Below are positions 1-9,372 of a DNA stretch of 30,000 nt, piece after piece. Within the stretch, counting starts at the first letter, position 1, and each line of letters starts with the position of its first letter. The stretch spans positions 37,501 through 67,500 of the forward strand of contig ADNK01000166.1 of NCBI GenBank assembly GCA_000320545.1, read 5' to 3'. This stretch comes from Bigelowiella natans CCMP2755. Lineage: Eukaryota > Cercozoa > Chlorarachniophyceae. The translations under genes were made by a program, and so were the position numbers. The notes under the pieces were generated by a model. That model did not search any database and was not told where the DNA came from. It saw only the letters and a program-made list of their open reading frames with translations.

Positions 1-610
1 CTATCCAAAAATAAACACATTGTTTGTTCAACCTTCATTTCCAATTAAAAGCACCAAGAATAATATATTAGGAATGAGGTCTATTTAGTGTAAGCGACTT
101 TATTTTGATATGGATTCTGATGTCTTACGCGGCAAATAGCCGGGGCACGTGTTACATACAGTTTCTAAAGATATCGATTTGAAAATGAAGTCACTTTCAC
201 TAAATAGAGGTCATTCTTAACATTTAATTCTTGATGCGTTTTAATGAGTCTTAAAACAATTGTAGTTGTAGCACAGAAATGCGCTGCTGGTGTGCTGGTG
301 CGGCAATACGAGGCACATCGGGTAGGGAACATTTGTCTTAAATTTTTAGAAGGAATCATCTTGCATGTAATATTCATAAGCGACAATCTTATTTACAAAA
401 AATCCTAAAATATATACGCCGTTTATTTTCCTCTCGAATCTAGAATTGTTCTGTTCAAGATTTAATTTTGGCTACCCCCCCCCACCATCTACGTAAAGAA
501 GAGATATAGCCCGAAGATTTCGCGAATTCTCGCAGGTTCGGATATAATGATTTTATTATATCTCCGTTTTACGGTGCTTGCCCCCGTATAACCCAGACTG
601 CCCTATTGAT
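1..610. other. AT-rich non-coding stretch
   Basis: I see no supportable gene here. The stretch is AT-rich with a run of nine C at 475-483. The open frame reading into the next gene continues upstream of its first ATG to a TTG at 578, but nothing marks an exon there. Confidence 0.5.
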
Positions 611-1966
611 ATGTTTCTATTGCAGCCACTCAGCCCGAGGTCCAGACAAGGAATCGAAATTGCCCGAAGATTGTTGATCGAAAGGAATGACAATATACAG
701 GAAATTAATGGGAGGGATCAGAATCTGGTGGAGAGGCTGGTCTCATATTTCTACCCTGTTGCGCTCAACATGAGCAGAAATGCTCCTGTCACCGTCAGGG
801 ATTTGTGCAGGCTTTGTCGTCTGAGAACATCATGGGTGATCCGAACACTTTGCCGCGAAACCCAACTCCGAGAAGATGGTCCTAATGAATTATATGAAGG
901 GATAATCAGGCGCAGAAGGCAAAGGCCCTGCTCGCCTTTCATCAGAGAGAATGAGAACCTTCTTCTTACCTCTGCAGGCATCTGCTTCTTGATCCAGCAA
1001 CACCATGGTATCCGAGATATAGCGATTGGTCTCCTCGTTGAACTCGTGAGGCGTTTGGTTGAAATAATCATTCACCTCAGCCATAGTCATGCAGAATTTA
1101 GAGATCGAGATGCGACCGCCCACGTGGAATTTCGCGAACGGAGAGTTGAAAGGGCGAACACTGCAATTAATTTATTGGGAGAAGGTTCAACGAGGTTGCG
1201 CTCCCAAAACAGCACCATGAGAGACGCTTATAGATCGTTTGTCCAGGTGGTTGATCCAGAAGAGACATCGGCGAGGAATTATCTTTCGACTTTACAGGGC
1301 AGACGAGTCAATGGCTCTGTGATGAATCAACTCGCACCGCTCGGAAAATCCATGATGGCAATATTGGAGAATCAAGCTCTAGAATTTATCACAGGAAGAG
1401 ATGCCAGAGATGAGATGATCAGAATCCACAACGACAATCCCACCTTAACAAGGGAGAGAAAACAGGCAATGTGTAGGAGCAAAGTGGAAAACGCTTATTA
1501 CAGAGGAATTGCAGCAAGGGTGGGCAGATGTGTAAGAGAGATGCTAGCACGACCGGTACGCAGGAACAGACGCCTCATGAGAAATGCAGACGGATCGCTT
1601 GTATACCGAGATGCAACCGTTGATGAATACATTTCCAGAATCTTCATGTTAACTCCGCAAAGGCCAAATCCAACGATGGTTATCACTACGGGTCCCATTC
1701 CCATGAGGAGGAGGAGAAGGGGTCTTCCAAACCAGGAAAGGAACACTCCACAGAGGCCAAATCCAAGGATGGCTCTCACTCCGGGTCCCATTCCCAGGAG
1801 GAGGAGGAGGAGAAGGGATCTTCCAAACCAGGCCAGGAATACTAGGCGTAGGTACAGACTTGGACTCAATCATTATGAATTAGAATTGATTTTTCATGAA
1901 ATTCTAAATCAGAGATATGTTCATTTTCCTTTTAGGAGGACAATTAAAAAGATCATGTACATCTGA
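611..1966 (+). CDS. Intronless arginine-rich protein of unknown function
   Basis: The first in-frame ATG at 611 gives about 451 residues ending at TGA 1964-1966. I do not recognise the family. The protein is strongly basic, with many Arg pairs and several blocks of 5-7 consecutive Arg near the C-terminus. It has one hydrophobic helix-like stretch in the first half (around DNA 1010-1080) and a tandem duplication of 31 and 32 residues (1652-1840), each copy a Pro-rich linker followed by poly-Arg. A basic nucleic-acid-binding role is inference from composition only. It has no introns, unlike most genes here, and a perfect hairpin lies 98 bp downstream. Viral or mobile-element ancestry is one possible explanation; no capsid, polymerase or other hallmark motif is visible. 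Confidence 0.6.
   Translation: MFLLQPLSPRSRQGIEIARRLLIERNDNIQEINGRDQNLVERLVSYFYPVALNMSRNAPVTVRDLCRLCRLRTSWVIRTLCRETQLREDGPNELYEGIIRRRRQRPCSPFIRENENLLLTSAGICFLIQQHHGIRDIAIGLLVELVRRLVEIIIHLSHSHAEFRDRDATAHVEFRERRVERANTAINLLGEGSTRLRSQNSTMRDAYRSFVQVVDPEETSARNYLSTLQGRRVNGSVMNQLAPLGKSMMAILENQALEFITGRDARDEMIRIHNDNPTLTRERKQAMCRSKVENAYYRGIAARVGRCVREMLARPVRRNRRLMRNADGSLVYRDATVDEYISRIFMLTPQRPNPTMVITTGPIPMRRRRRGLPNQERNTPQRPNPRMALTPGPIPRRRRRRRDLPNQARNTRRRYRLGLNHYELELIFHEILNQRYVHFPFRRTIKKIMYI
1652..1840 (+). repeat. Tandem duplication inside the Arg-rich protein
   Basis: There are two in-frame units, 1652-1744 (31 codons) and 1745-1840 (32 codons). Each reads Thr-Pro-Gln-Arg-Pro-Asn-Pro, a Gly-Pro-Ile-Pro segment, a poly-Arg run, then Leu-Pro-Asn-Gln-x-Arg-Asn. 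The units differ at scattered bases, so the duplication is not brand new. Confidence 0.9.
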
Positions 1967-2063
1967 TTTGAAATCCTTATCTTTTTTTTTTTCCCACATC
2001 TAGATTGGAGTATTGACTAAGTACATCTAGGCATTAACTCAAGAAAATTAACGCTGATGTCGA

Positions 2064-2090
2064 TGTGTGAGATGGGAGTTGTCTCACACA
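2064..2090 (+). terminator. Perfect 9-bp hairpin downstream of the Arg-rich gene
   Basis: The arms TGTGTGAGA (2064-2072) and TCTCACACA (2082-2090) are exactly complementary around a 9-nt loop. A T-run lies just after the stop codon at about 1981-1992. A 3'-end or processing role is inference from position only. Confidence 0.4.
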
Positions 2091-2104
2091 GGAACTGTTC
2101 ACAA

Positions 2105-2182
2105 TCATCTGAACTCCGCATAGAGAGTAGGAAATTTTTGTAATTGCTTCATCCGAACTCTGCGTAGAGAGTAGGAGATTGT
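2105..2182 (+). repeat. 44-bp direct repeat, two copies
   Basis: Two imperfect copies start at 2105 and 2149. Each contains GAACTC, CGCATAGAGAGTAGG or the variant GCGTAGAGAGTAGG, and a T-rich end. The function is unknown. Confidence 0.75.
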
Positions 2183-2655
2183 TTTGAAATCGATTGACTC
2201 AATGTTGCTTTTTCATCATCGATTGTGTTTTGAGTTCCTAAACAGAATCATTCATTGTGCTGTTGCTGCGCTTCTGCTGTTCCTGTGCTTCTGCTTGACA
2301 ACAATGCAATTCCATAGTCTCATCGGTTGTTTCCGTTGCCATGCTCGGACAATTCCTTTCATTTTCACACATTCACTTCACCCCCATCTCAATCCATCAC
2401 ACAAGCGCGAACGCGCATCCTGAAAATTCTGTAGCCTTCATGGCTGCATAGCGTACGCACGTGCGAACACATGCAGTTCAGTGCACATGTTCTTTGCAAC
2501 ATGTGCTCCATTTGCAGCATTTTTTCACCTGCACATGTCCCAAAGTGAACATTGAATGGGATCAAAATTCATTTGGCACATGGACACAATGTCCATGTGC
2601 GTGTGCGCGTGAGGAACACACGTGCCCAGGCACACCACATGCACCCAAAATGTCA

Positions 2656-3043
2656 GAAGTGCAAGGCGACGCGCTGCAGAATGCAGGCCAGCAGCACAGT
2701 CAGATGAAGGAAGGAAGGGTGGGAGGACAGCTGCACAAGCGGCTGCCTCGATTCTCTGTTGAGTTCTGACCTTTTCACATGCATGCACCAAGTCAACTGT
2801 CATCAGGCGAAATCACCTGAACCACGTGCATGACATCGTGCTGCAGAAGGAAGGAAGACGCGCCCACTTCCTTTGCTGGCACATGGCTGATGCAGCACTG
2901 TCCTGCCCTTGTCGCAGGCACAGAACCTGCCTGCATCAACAGCCCATTCTGCACTGCTTGTCGCAGCCTGCAAGTGCCCGCCAGCGTTGCTGCTGCTGCC
3001 ACAAGCATGCACTTCGCGCATTGAGTGCAAAGCACTCCAACAC
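2656..3043 (+). repeat. 388-bp direct repeat, copy 1
   Basis: It matches 5875-6262 at every position but one (A at 2669 against G at 5888), with an offset of 3,219 bp. The sequences flanking the two copies differ completely. The copies do not begin with TG and end with CA, so they do not look like LTRs. Confidence 0.95.
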
Positions 3044-5417
3044 GCTGCCCTTTCCTTCAATTTGCTGTGCAGCAAATTGCGAAGTGCAACACACGGGCGA
3101 TGTGTTGTCACCGCATGCTCCAGGACAGAAAAGATGACCATGCGCATCATCAAAAACTGTCCTGGCCAGCATGCCAGAGCCAGAGCAGACAAAAACAACG
3201 GCTGGCACGCGTGCATGCGTGCATGCATGCATGCAGCCATCGTGAAAAACTGATCTGCTCAGTCTCACGAGCTGCCAGGATCATTGATCCTGCAGTGGCA
3301 CCGCTGGGACAACGTCCCACGACCACGCTGCCCTTTTCCTCTCTTCTGTTGATCAGCAAGAGAGGGGGGAAAAAGGCGATGCCCATTGGGGTGCATCGTT
3401 TCGGAAAAAATGTGAAAAGAAAAGGAAAGCACCACTTCGGTGTTCCTTCAAATGCCCGCACCAGAGTGAGAAAAGCAACAAGTGCTCAAACACTTGTTCG
3501 CTGACTCACAAATCCAAAGCCCGTGACAAGCACCCACGGCTGGGGTGCAAGGTGCACGGAGGGAGAGGGGGGGGGAGGGGAATGGAGACACTTGCATGGA
3601 GAGGCCATGCACCTGTGGGTGATGCAAACACCTGCAGCGTGTGTCAAAATGAAGTCACAGAAGCTGAAGGCAGAGAAGCTGCCTTGGCTTCAATTTCCTT
3701 TCCGGGGCCGTGTTGATCACGGCCCCATTGCAGGTGCAGACAAGACATCAAGATTTCGTTGAGGCCGTTCTTCGGAGCATCACTGACGGAGGTGCATGCT
3801 CTTCTCACAATTGAGCTCAAGAGTCATGTGTTCGTGTGTGTGCTTTCAACTGAACGCTTCGTTTGCAATTTTTGTGTTCATGGCAATCACTCAGAAGTCA
3901 CACGGGATCCACAATTCAGAAACACAGTCAGTCAATGAAGTGGAGGCAGAATGGACGTCTCCATTCTGTTGCCCACCCATTTCCTGACTGTCATCTTTTT
4001 GCATTGTCGTCCCACATGGTTGACCGTGCTCACAGACTGGTCGTGGAGGATGGCTGTGACACTTCATCACGTGTGACTGTGCCGAAATTCTGTTTTGTCA
4101 CAATCGCATGACGTTGATTGTGTTGACATCGTTCAATCTCGAGTCGCAATGTTCGTTGGTCGGTGATGTTGCTACGAGCATCGTCCTTCGATCATTCGAT
4201 GGCATTGCCTGCGGTGTTCGTTTGTTCAATGGCGCTGAACAATTGGTTTTTTTTTGTTTTCAGGATCCTTTTCATCTGCGCAAGCGATTGTTCTTCAGAG
4301 CTTGCGTGGTTCGTTTCCGACACCAGCCGGCACAGACCACAATTGTCGATTTCGGTGTCAATGTTGACCCTCACCGATTGACCTCTGACAGGTCGGAATT
4401 GACAGGAGGACTGTGAACATTGACATCGAACAACGGGGATGTCTCCAAGGCAATTGCTTTGATTTCATTCGATGCAACATTCTTCTTCCGCAAGAAGGCG
4501 CTTGCGTCGAACCCCCATTCCTTGGGTCAAGTCGTGAGTTCACCGTCGTTCAACATCCTCGTGTGGGTCACCCAGGACTTGCGAGCGGCAAAGAACGCTG
4601 CAACCCTGCAGGTGCACCGGATGTGTGATGATGCATGGAGATTTCGACACCGGAGGTGTTGTCAGCACCTCCGTGATTTCATTGCCCATTTTCGCATCGT
4701 GTGTTTGCGGTCGCATGCCCGCACATCACAATCATGATTGCGGCACTGTCCGGAAAAAAAAAAAATGCAAGCATGCGTTGTGAATCGGTGCATGATTCTT
4801 GATTGTGACCCCGTGATGCAAATCGCGCTCATCACAGTGTCGGCATGAGGCTGTCAATGATTGCTTTGTTCATCAGGTAGCCGCGATTTGCCACTCACGT
4901 TCCGGGCATTGCAGGCCGCAGCGAACGCAGGTTGGCATGCTTTTCCTTGGAATCAATTTCATTTTCGATTTGTTCACATCATCATGAAAAATTTGTGCAC
5001 TTGAATTTGGCATGGTGCAAGCAAGTGCGAGAGATTCACAAATCGTTTCACTGTCACACGGTGTGCGTTTCTTGGATTCACTCATGAGTGCACATCCTTG
5101 AATCGCATTTCTGCATGCTGGACTGTCACTTTGTCGCACGTGTCACTCATTCATTCCCTGCAATTGTCACAGCATGGGAGAGCATGGTGGTTCAGCCACT
5201 TGTCGTGATCCACCATTCTCCGATGTGGACAACACTCTGATGCCACGGTCGTGTTCTCAAGGTTCGCAAATCTTTCCTTGATCTGTCAAGATCCAGATGA
5301 GACCATTGTTTTTTTTCATCAGATCGTTGTGGCATTTGTCTCAGGGAAGAACAGTGTCCCGCTGTTTCGTTTCATGGCACATGCCTGGGATGGGAATCTT
5401 GCCAGGGAACAAGGGGC

Positions 5418-5525
5418 AATTTGATCATGACAACAACTTTTTGGTTGCAAGTGGTCATGATTTCATTTTCGAGTTTCAATTTGATCATGACAACTTTGTG
5501 GTTGTGATTCCATTTTCGTGTTTGA
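5418..5525 (+). repeat. 60-bp tandem repeat, two copies
   Basis: Both copies (starting at 5418 and 5478) begin CAATTTGATCATGACAAC and end in an ATTTTCG-containing segment. The second is shortened by a small deletion. It lies in the TA-depleted block, in T-rich sequence of unknown function. Confidence 0.8.
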
Positions 5526-5874
5526 TGGGGAACACTTTGATTTCGCTTTTTTTTTCTTGTTTGCTGTTTGTTCCTTGTTGCAGTTGGTCGATTTGACTTT
5601 TTTTTTGAGTTTTGCCCCTCTGTTGAGTCACTTTGCTTGGTTGCAAATTTTTGTTTTTGAGTCATGGGTGATCACATTTCGTTTTGTTCCAACACAGATT
5701 CATTCTTTCCAGACTGGTTGGATTTTCGGTGCACCAGCACCTAGCAATCCGACCATCACCGACCAAGTTCGTGTCGTGGCACCTTCAAACCAGTTCTGCC
5801 AGACTGAACTGTTTGAGCCAAGTTTTTTTGGGCGCAACTGGGCGGCGGAAGCCGCGTGGGCTCACAACCTGTTG

Positions 5875-6262
5875 GAAGTGCAAGGCGGCGCGCTGCAGAA
5901 TGCAGGCCAGCAGCACAGTCAGATGAAGGAAGGAAGGGTGGGAGGACAGCTGCACAAGCGGCTGCCTCGATTCTCTGTTGAGTTCTGACCTTTTCACATG
6001 CATGCACCAAGTCAACTGTCATCAGGCGAAATCACCTGAACCACGTGCATGACATCGTGCTGCAGAAGGAAGGAAGACGCGCCCACTTCCTTTGCTGGCA
6101 CATGGCTGATGCAGCACTGTCCTGCCCTTGTCGCAGGCACAGAACCTGCCTGCATCAACAGCCCATTCTGCACTGCTTGTCGCAGCCTGCAAGTGCCCGC
6201 CAGCGTTGCTGCTGCTGCCACAAGCATGCACTTCGCGCATTGAGTGCAAAGCACTCCAACAC
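5875..6262 (+). repeat. 388-bp direct repeat, copy 2, immediately upstream of the reverse transcriptase
   Basis: This copy differs from copy 1 by one base and leads straight into the retrotransposon remnant. It could be the 5' region of the element, with copy 1 a truncated or rearranged second copy, or a segmental duplication that the element happens to abut. Confidence 0.95.
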
Positions 6263-6359
6263 AAAAAGCACACGTGCTCCATTCACATCCAGAGAGAGCC
6301 CTGATGGTGAGTGCAAGCACTTGTGTGATGGACATGGCAACAGCACGCACAACACGTGC

Positions 6360-8239
6360 ATGACATCACGTGTCCATCGTCTCAGTGCCCTCAGCAAGCT
6401 GGTGTCTGGAGCTGCAACGACGAGAGTCCATGAACACCTGGAAAACGACAACTGTCTTGCGGATGAACAAGGTGATTTTGGAAGGAATCGTGGCACTGAC
6501 TTCCACATCTTCAACCTGTGCCAAGTGTTGCATCTCCGCAAGGCCCAAAACCAAGGATCCACAGTTGCTTTCGTTGACCCACGCAAAGCCTGTGATGAAG
6601 TTTGGATCCAAGGTCCACGAGCTGAGCTGCTCAGGAGTGGTGTGACGGGCAGAGTGTGCAACCTCTTCAAGAACATGCTGGCCTCCCAATCCCGCAGGGT
6701 TGGGTCCCCGATTGATCAAGCTCTGAGCCAACCCTTCCACGTCAACCAAGGTCTCCCTCAAGGTGCCCCGGAATCACCAGTTCCACTTGCTCTGTTTGTT
6801 GACGACCTCACAGAACGGCTGAGACAGCGTGGTTGTGGCGTCCAGTTTGCCAACACTCGTGGACCAGGTCTCTTCTTTGCAGATGACAGCGCTCTGGTTG
6901 CTGCCACTCCTCTGGACATCAAGCTGGCTCTTGAAGTGACGACTCAATGGTGCAGAAAATGGAGACTCAAGGCAAACGGAGATGAGTCTGGCATCACGAT
7001 TGTCGGGTCTTCTGTTCTCAAACAGGAGTGTTCACGATGTGAGTTCAGGTGTTGTGGGGAATTGATGCGCGCAGTGAACCAATGTCGACACTTGGGAATT
7101 GCCTTCCAAAGCTCCTTGTCGTTCCACACACACATCGTGGACACTGTGAAAGCAGCGAAGCGAGCTTCCGGCAGGCTCAAGTGCAGCTTTGCTGGACACT
7201 CAGGCCTCCGACCCAGAACACGGATCCACCTTTGGAATGCTCTCGTGCGCCCCACTCTTGAACGTGGCATGGGTCCAATTTGTCCCATTCTGCCCCAAGC
7301 TGTCTCAAAAACCGGCTGCAGAGTGTCCAGACTCAGTTCCTCAAAGAGACTCTTCGTGCCCTGCACACAGCCCATGGCCAACCACTGTGCTTCCTGTTGT
7401 CTGAACGTGGCCAGGAAGGTTTGCAGGCCCGCTGGGACAAGTCTCTCGTGAGCCTCCTGAGCAGGATGCGTCAGCAACCTGATGAATCCATGACAAAGGA
7501 TCTTCCACTCCTGTCCCTGGATCAGGCTGATGCTCTGTGCTCAAGTTGGGGTCACAACGTTGGGTCTGTTCTTCACCGTGTCACTGGCTGTGACCAATCT
7601 GCCTGTGGCTTGGACCTGTTGGTCAACTTGGACCAGTCCCATCCAAAACTGGTTGATGTTGACCTCAATCGCAGAGTCAGGGCTCACCTGTCCACCAATG
7701 GCAACTTGTGTCGCAGCTTTTGCTCGTTCGTCAAACCCGACATCCCAACTTGCAAATCCAGAGCCTGGGCGAGGAGCCACATTGGAAGGCCAGCTTCCAG
7801 ATTGTTTGAGTGTCATCTTGATGATTGACAGCATGACAATTCAGGTGTGTTGCTCAAACTTCAGCTCCGCGCTGGGACTTGCGAAACTGAGGAGCACAGG
7901 GCCAAAGTTTGCAACTTGCCCCCCTCTTTCTCGGTGTGTCCTCTTTGCAATGCTGAAGTTGTTCAAAGTGTCAACCACCTCATCCATCATTGCACTCACT
8001 TGAATGCAGAGAGATGCAAGCTTCTCTCGCACATGAGATCAGCTCTGGGTTCAGCTTCTTCCCGCCACTCTTCATTCTTTGACGCTCCAGACTCCTCCAA
8101 AACCAAAACTCTGCTGGGGGCCCCCTCAGATGATCCAATCGCAGATCGTCATGTGGACATGGCCTTCAGGAAGTTTTTGCTCAGAGTGGAGGTCTTGCGC
8201 CGTCAGAATTTTGCTGCTGATGTCATTGCTTCTCAATGA
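6360..8239 (+). pseudogene. LINE reverse transcriptase, frameshifted and hypermutated
   Basis: One frame (to TGA 7449-7451) carries the N-terminal RT segment, the palm aspartate region VDPRKACDEVW (Cys codon at 6591), LPQGAP (6753), the catalytic FFADD (6873) and the post-palm motif CRHLG (7083). Homology then moves to another frame around 7260-7310, runs to TGA at 7826-7828, and continues in that frame with a zinc-binding CPLC (Cys codons 7937 and 7946) followed by His and Cys residues. The 468-residue frame that includes the RT has no tyrosine and no TA-containing codon. Conserved aromatic positions are Cys or His: KACD where KAYD or KAFD is usual, CRHLG where YxYLG is usual. The frameshift and stop make it inactive. 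Confidence 0.85.
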
Positions 8240-8346
8240 CCAAGTCATGCTGATTTTGGCAAACCAGCCAGTTGATTTGCCAGTCACAGTCCTCACTGAA
8301 ACCAGTTCGAGGCACTGCACTTTGCACGCTGCAAGTGTCTTGCAAC

Positions 8347-8425
8347 ACTTTGGAAGTGTGGTTTTTCATCATTGTTTCATTGTTTCATTGTTTGTCATCA
8401 TTGTTTCATTGTTTCATCATTGTCT
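8347..8425 (+). repeat. TTTCATTG-type minisatellite
   Basis: Irregular repeats of TCATTGTT and TCATCATTG follow the last coding homology of the retrotransposon. Simple-repeat tails are common at the 3' ends of some LINE families, so this may be the element's tail. Confidence 0.6.
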
Positions 8426-8612
8426 TCTCTCTTTCTTTCTCTTTTTCGTCTTCTCCCTTTCTGTCACCAGGCTTTTCCTTTTTTGAAACGCTTCGCATTG
8501 CTCGTTGTGACTGAAAAATGGCATCAATGTGCACGATTGCACAATTGATGTCACGTCGTTGTCTGCTGCGAAACACAACACACATCCACAATCATGCATG
8601 TTCGGCGCACGC

Positions 8613-8772
8613 TAGCCAGTTGGCACGCACGTGCGATGCACGTTTGTCTTGCTAGCTTGCAAGCATGTTGCATTTGACCTCTGCATGTGCAGCACTTCTG
8701 CCATCAATCGCTCCGTCGCAGCAATGAAGCGTGAAGTAAATGCATGCGCATGCACGTGCCGAACGTGTCTAG

Positions 8773-8810
<38 letters not shown>

Positions 8811-9372
8811 TGTTGTTGTGTGTGGCGTTGTTGTGTGTGATGTTGTTGTGTGTGTGTGTGTGTGTGCACCGCACAGCAGCTAGCAGAGCGCTACAGTTGT
8901 GCTGCGTGCGTGCACCTGCGTTCATTTCGTTTGCTAGTTTGCGTGCGCGGCATGCTAGCTAGCAGCATGCGGAACGACATGTTGCAAATGATCATCAAAT
9001 CAGCCGATGCACGGCATTGTCCCTGCTCGCTATCATTGCGGGGCGAATGTGATGAAGTGATCAAATCTTTTCTGCAAACATGCACACGTGCAGCCGTGGA
9101 ATGCTAATTGCTAAATGACACAAACGCACTTGCTGTGCCGCAAATTGCACACAAGTGTGTGTGTGCATTCATCTGAACTATAGAACATACTTTCTGCTCT
9201 TTTTTTTACCATTTGGTTTTATTATTTCGAAACCTTGTGCAGAACTACACAGCACATTTATTTCTTAATGATACGTATGTATCGAAATGAATGGAAGAGT
9301 TCGTGGGACAAATTTTGGGTGGCTTCTACTGCACTGATGAAAGGCGAATAATTAACAATTCATCTATTCCTC
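8613..9372. other. Spacer rich in TGCA, CATG and GCTAGC words
   Basis: No gene is seen. The segment 8613-9170 is packed with GCATGC, GCTAGC, TGCACG and CACGTG-like words and contains a TG microsatellite. TA reappears, but of about twelve sites to 9112 all but one are preceded by C. AT-rich sequence resumes at about 9180 and leads to the 3' end of the proteasome gene. Confidence 0.6.
8774..8866. repeat. Compound (TG)n microsatellite
   Basis: About 18 TG units (8774-8809) are followed by three short units built from TGTTGTTGTGTGTG. Confidence 0.95.

Larger units (their letters stand above)
6263..8425 (+). mobile_element. Degenerate non-LTR (LINE-type) retrotransposon
   Basis: The element holds a reverse transcriptase and a C-terminal Cys/His domain in the order usual for LINEs. 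It ends near a tail of TTTCATTG-like short repeats (about 8347-8425) that could be its 3' end. No endonuclease or ORF1 protein is recognisable upstream, so the copy is 5'-truncated or mutated beyond recognition. It lacks TA throughout. Element boundaries are approximate; no target-site duplication was found. Confidence 0.75.
2456..8612. other. TpA-depleted block (three TA in about 6.2 kb)
   Basis: Reading every line by eye, I find TA only at 4173, 4878 and 5742 between 2456 and 8612. All three have G or C on both sides. From 5744 to 8612 there is none. AT, CG and homopolymer A or T remain common, and TG and CA are visibly abundant. The loss covers retroelement coding sequence, non-coding sequence and simple repeats alike. 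Because TAA and TAG cannot occur, long meaningless open frames appear on both strands. Of 2456-6262, outside the reverse transcriptase, I recognise only the duplications listed separately. Confidence 0.95.

Noticed and set aside
5875-5888. The single base difference between the 388-bp copies as evidence for TpA mutation
   Set aside because: The A/G difference (2669/5888) is in GA context, not TA, so it does not report on the proposed process.
2656-6262. The two 388-bp repeats as LTRs of an LTR retrotransposon
   Set aside because: They do not start TG or end CA, no matching target-site duplication is visible, no gag, protease or integrase lies between them, and the RT lies outside the pair and is of non-LTR type.
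2461-8486. Many long overlapping open frames on both strands inside the TA-poor block
   Set aside because: Without TA, the stops TAA and TAG cannot occur, so open frames are long by default. Only the frames with RT or zinc-domain similarity are kept.
8612-8962. His/Thr- and Cys/Val-repeat proteins
   Set aside because: These are translations of the TG microsatellite, not genes.
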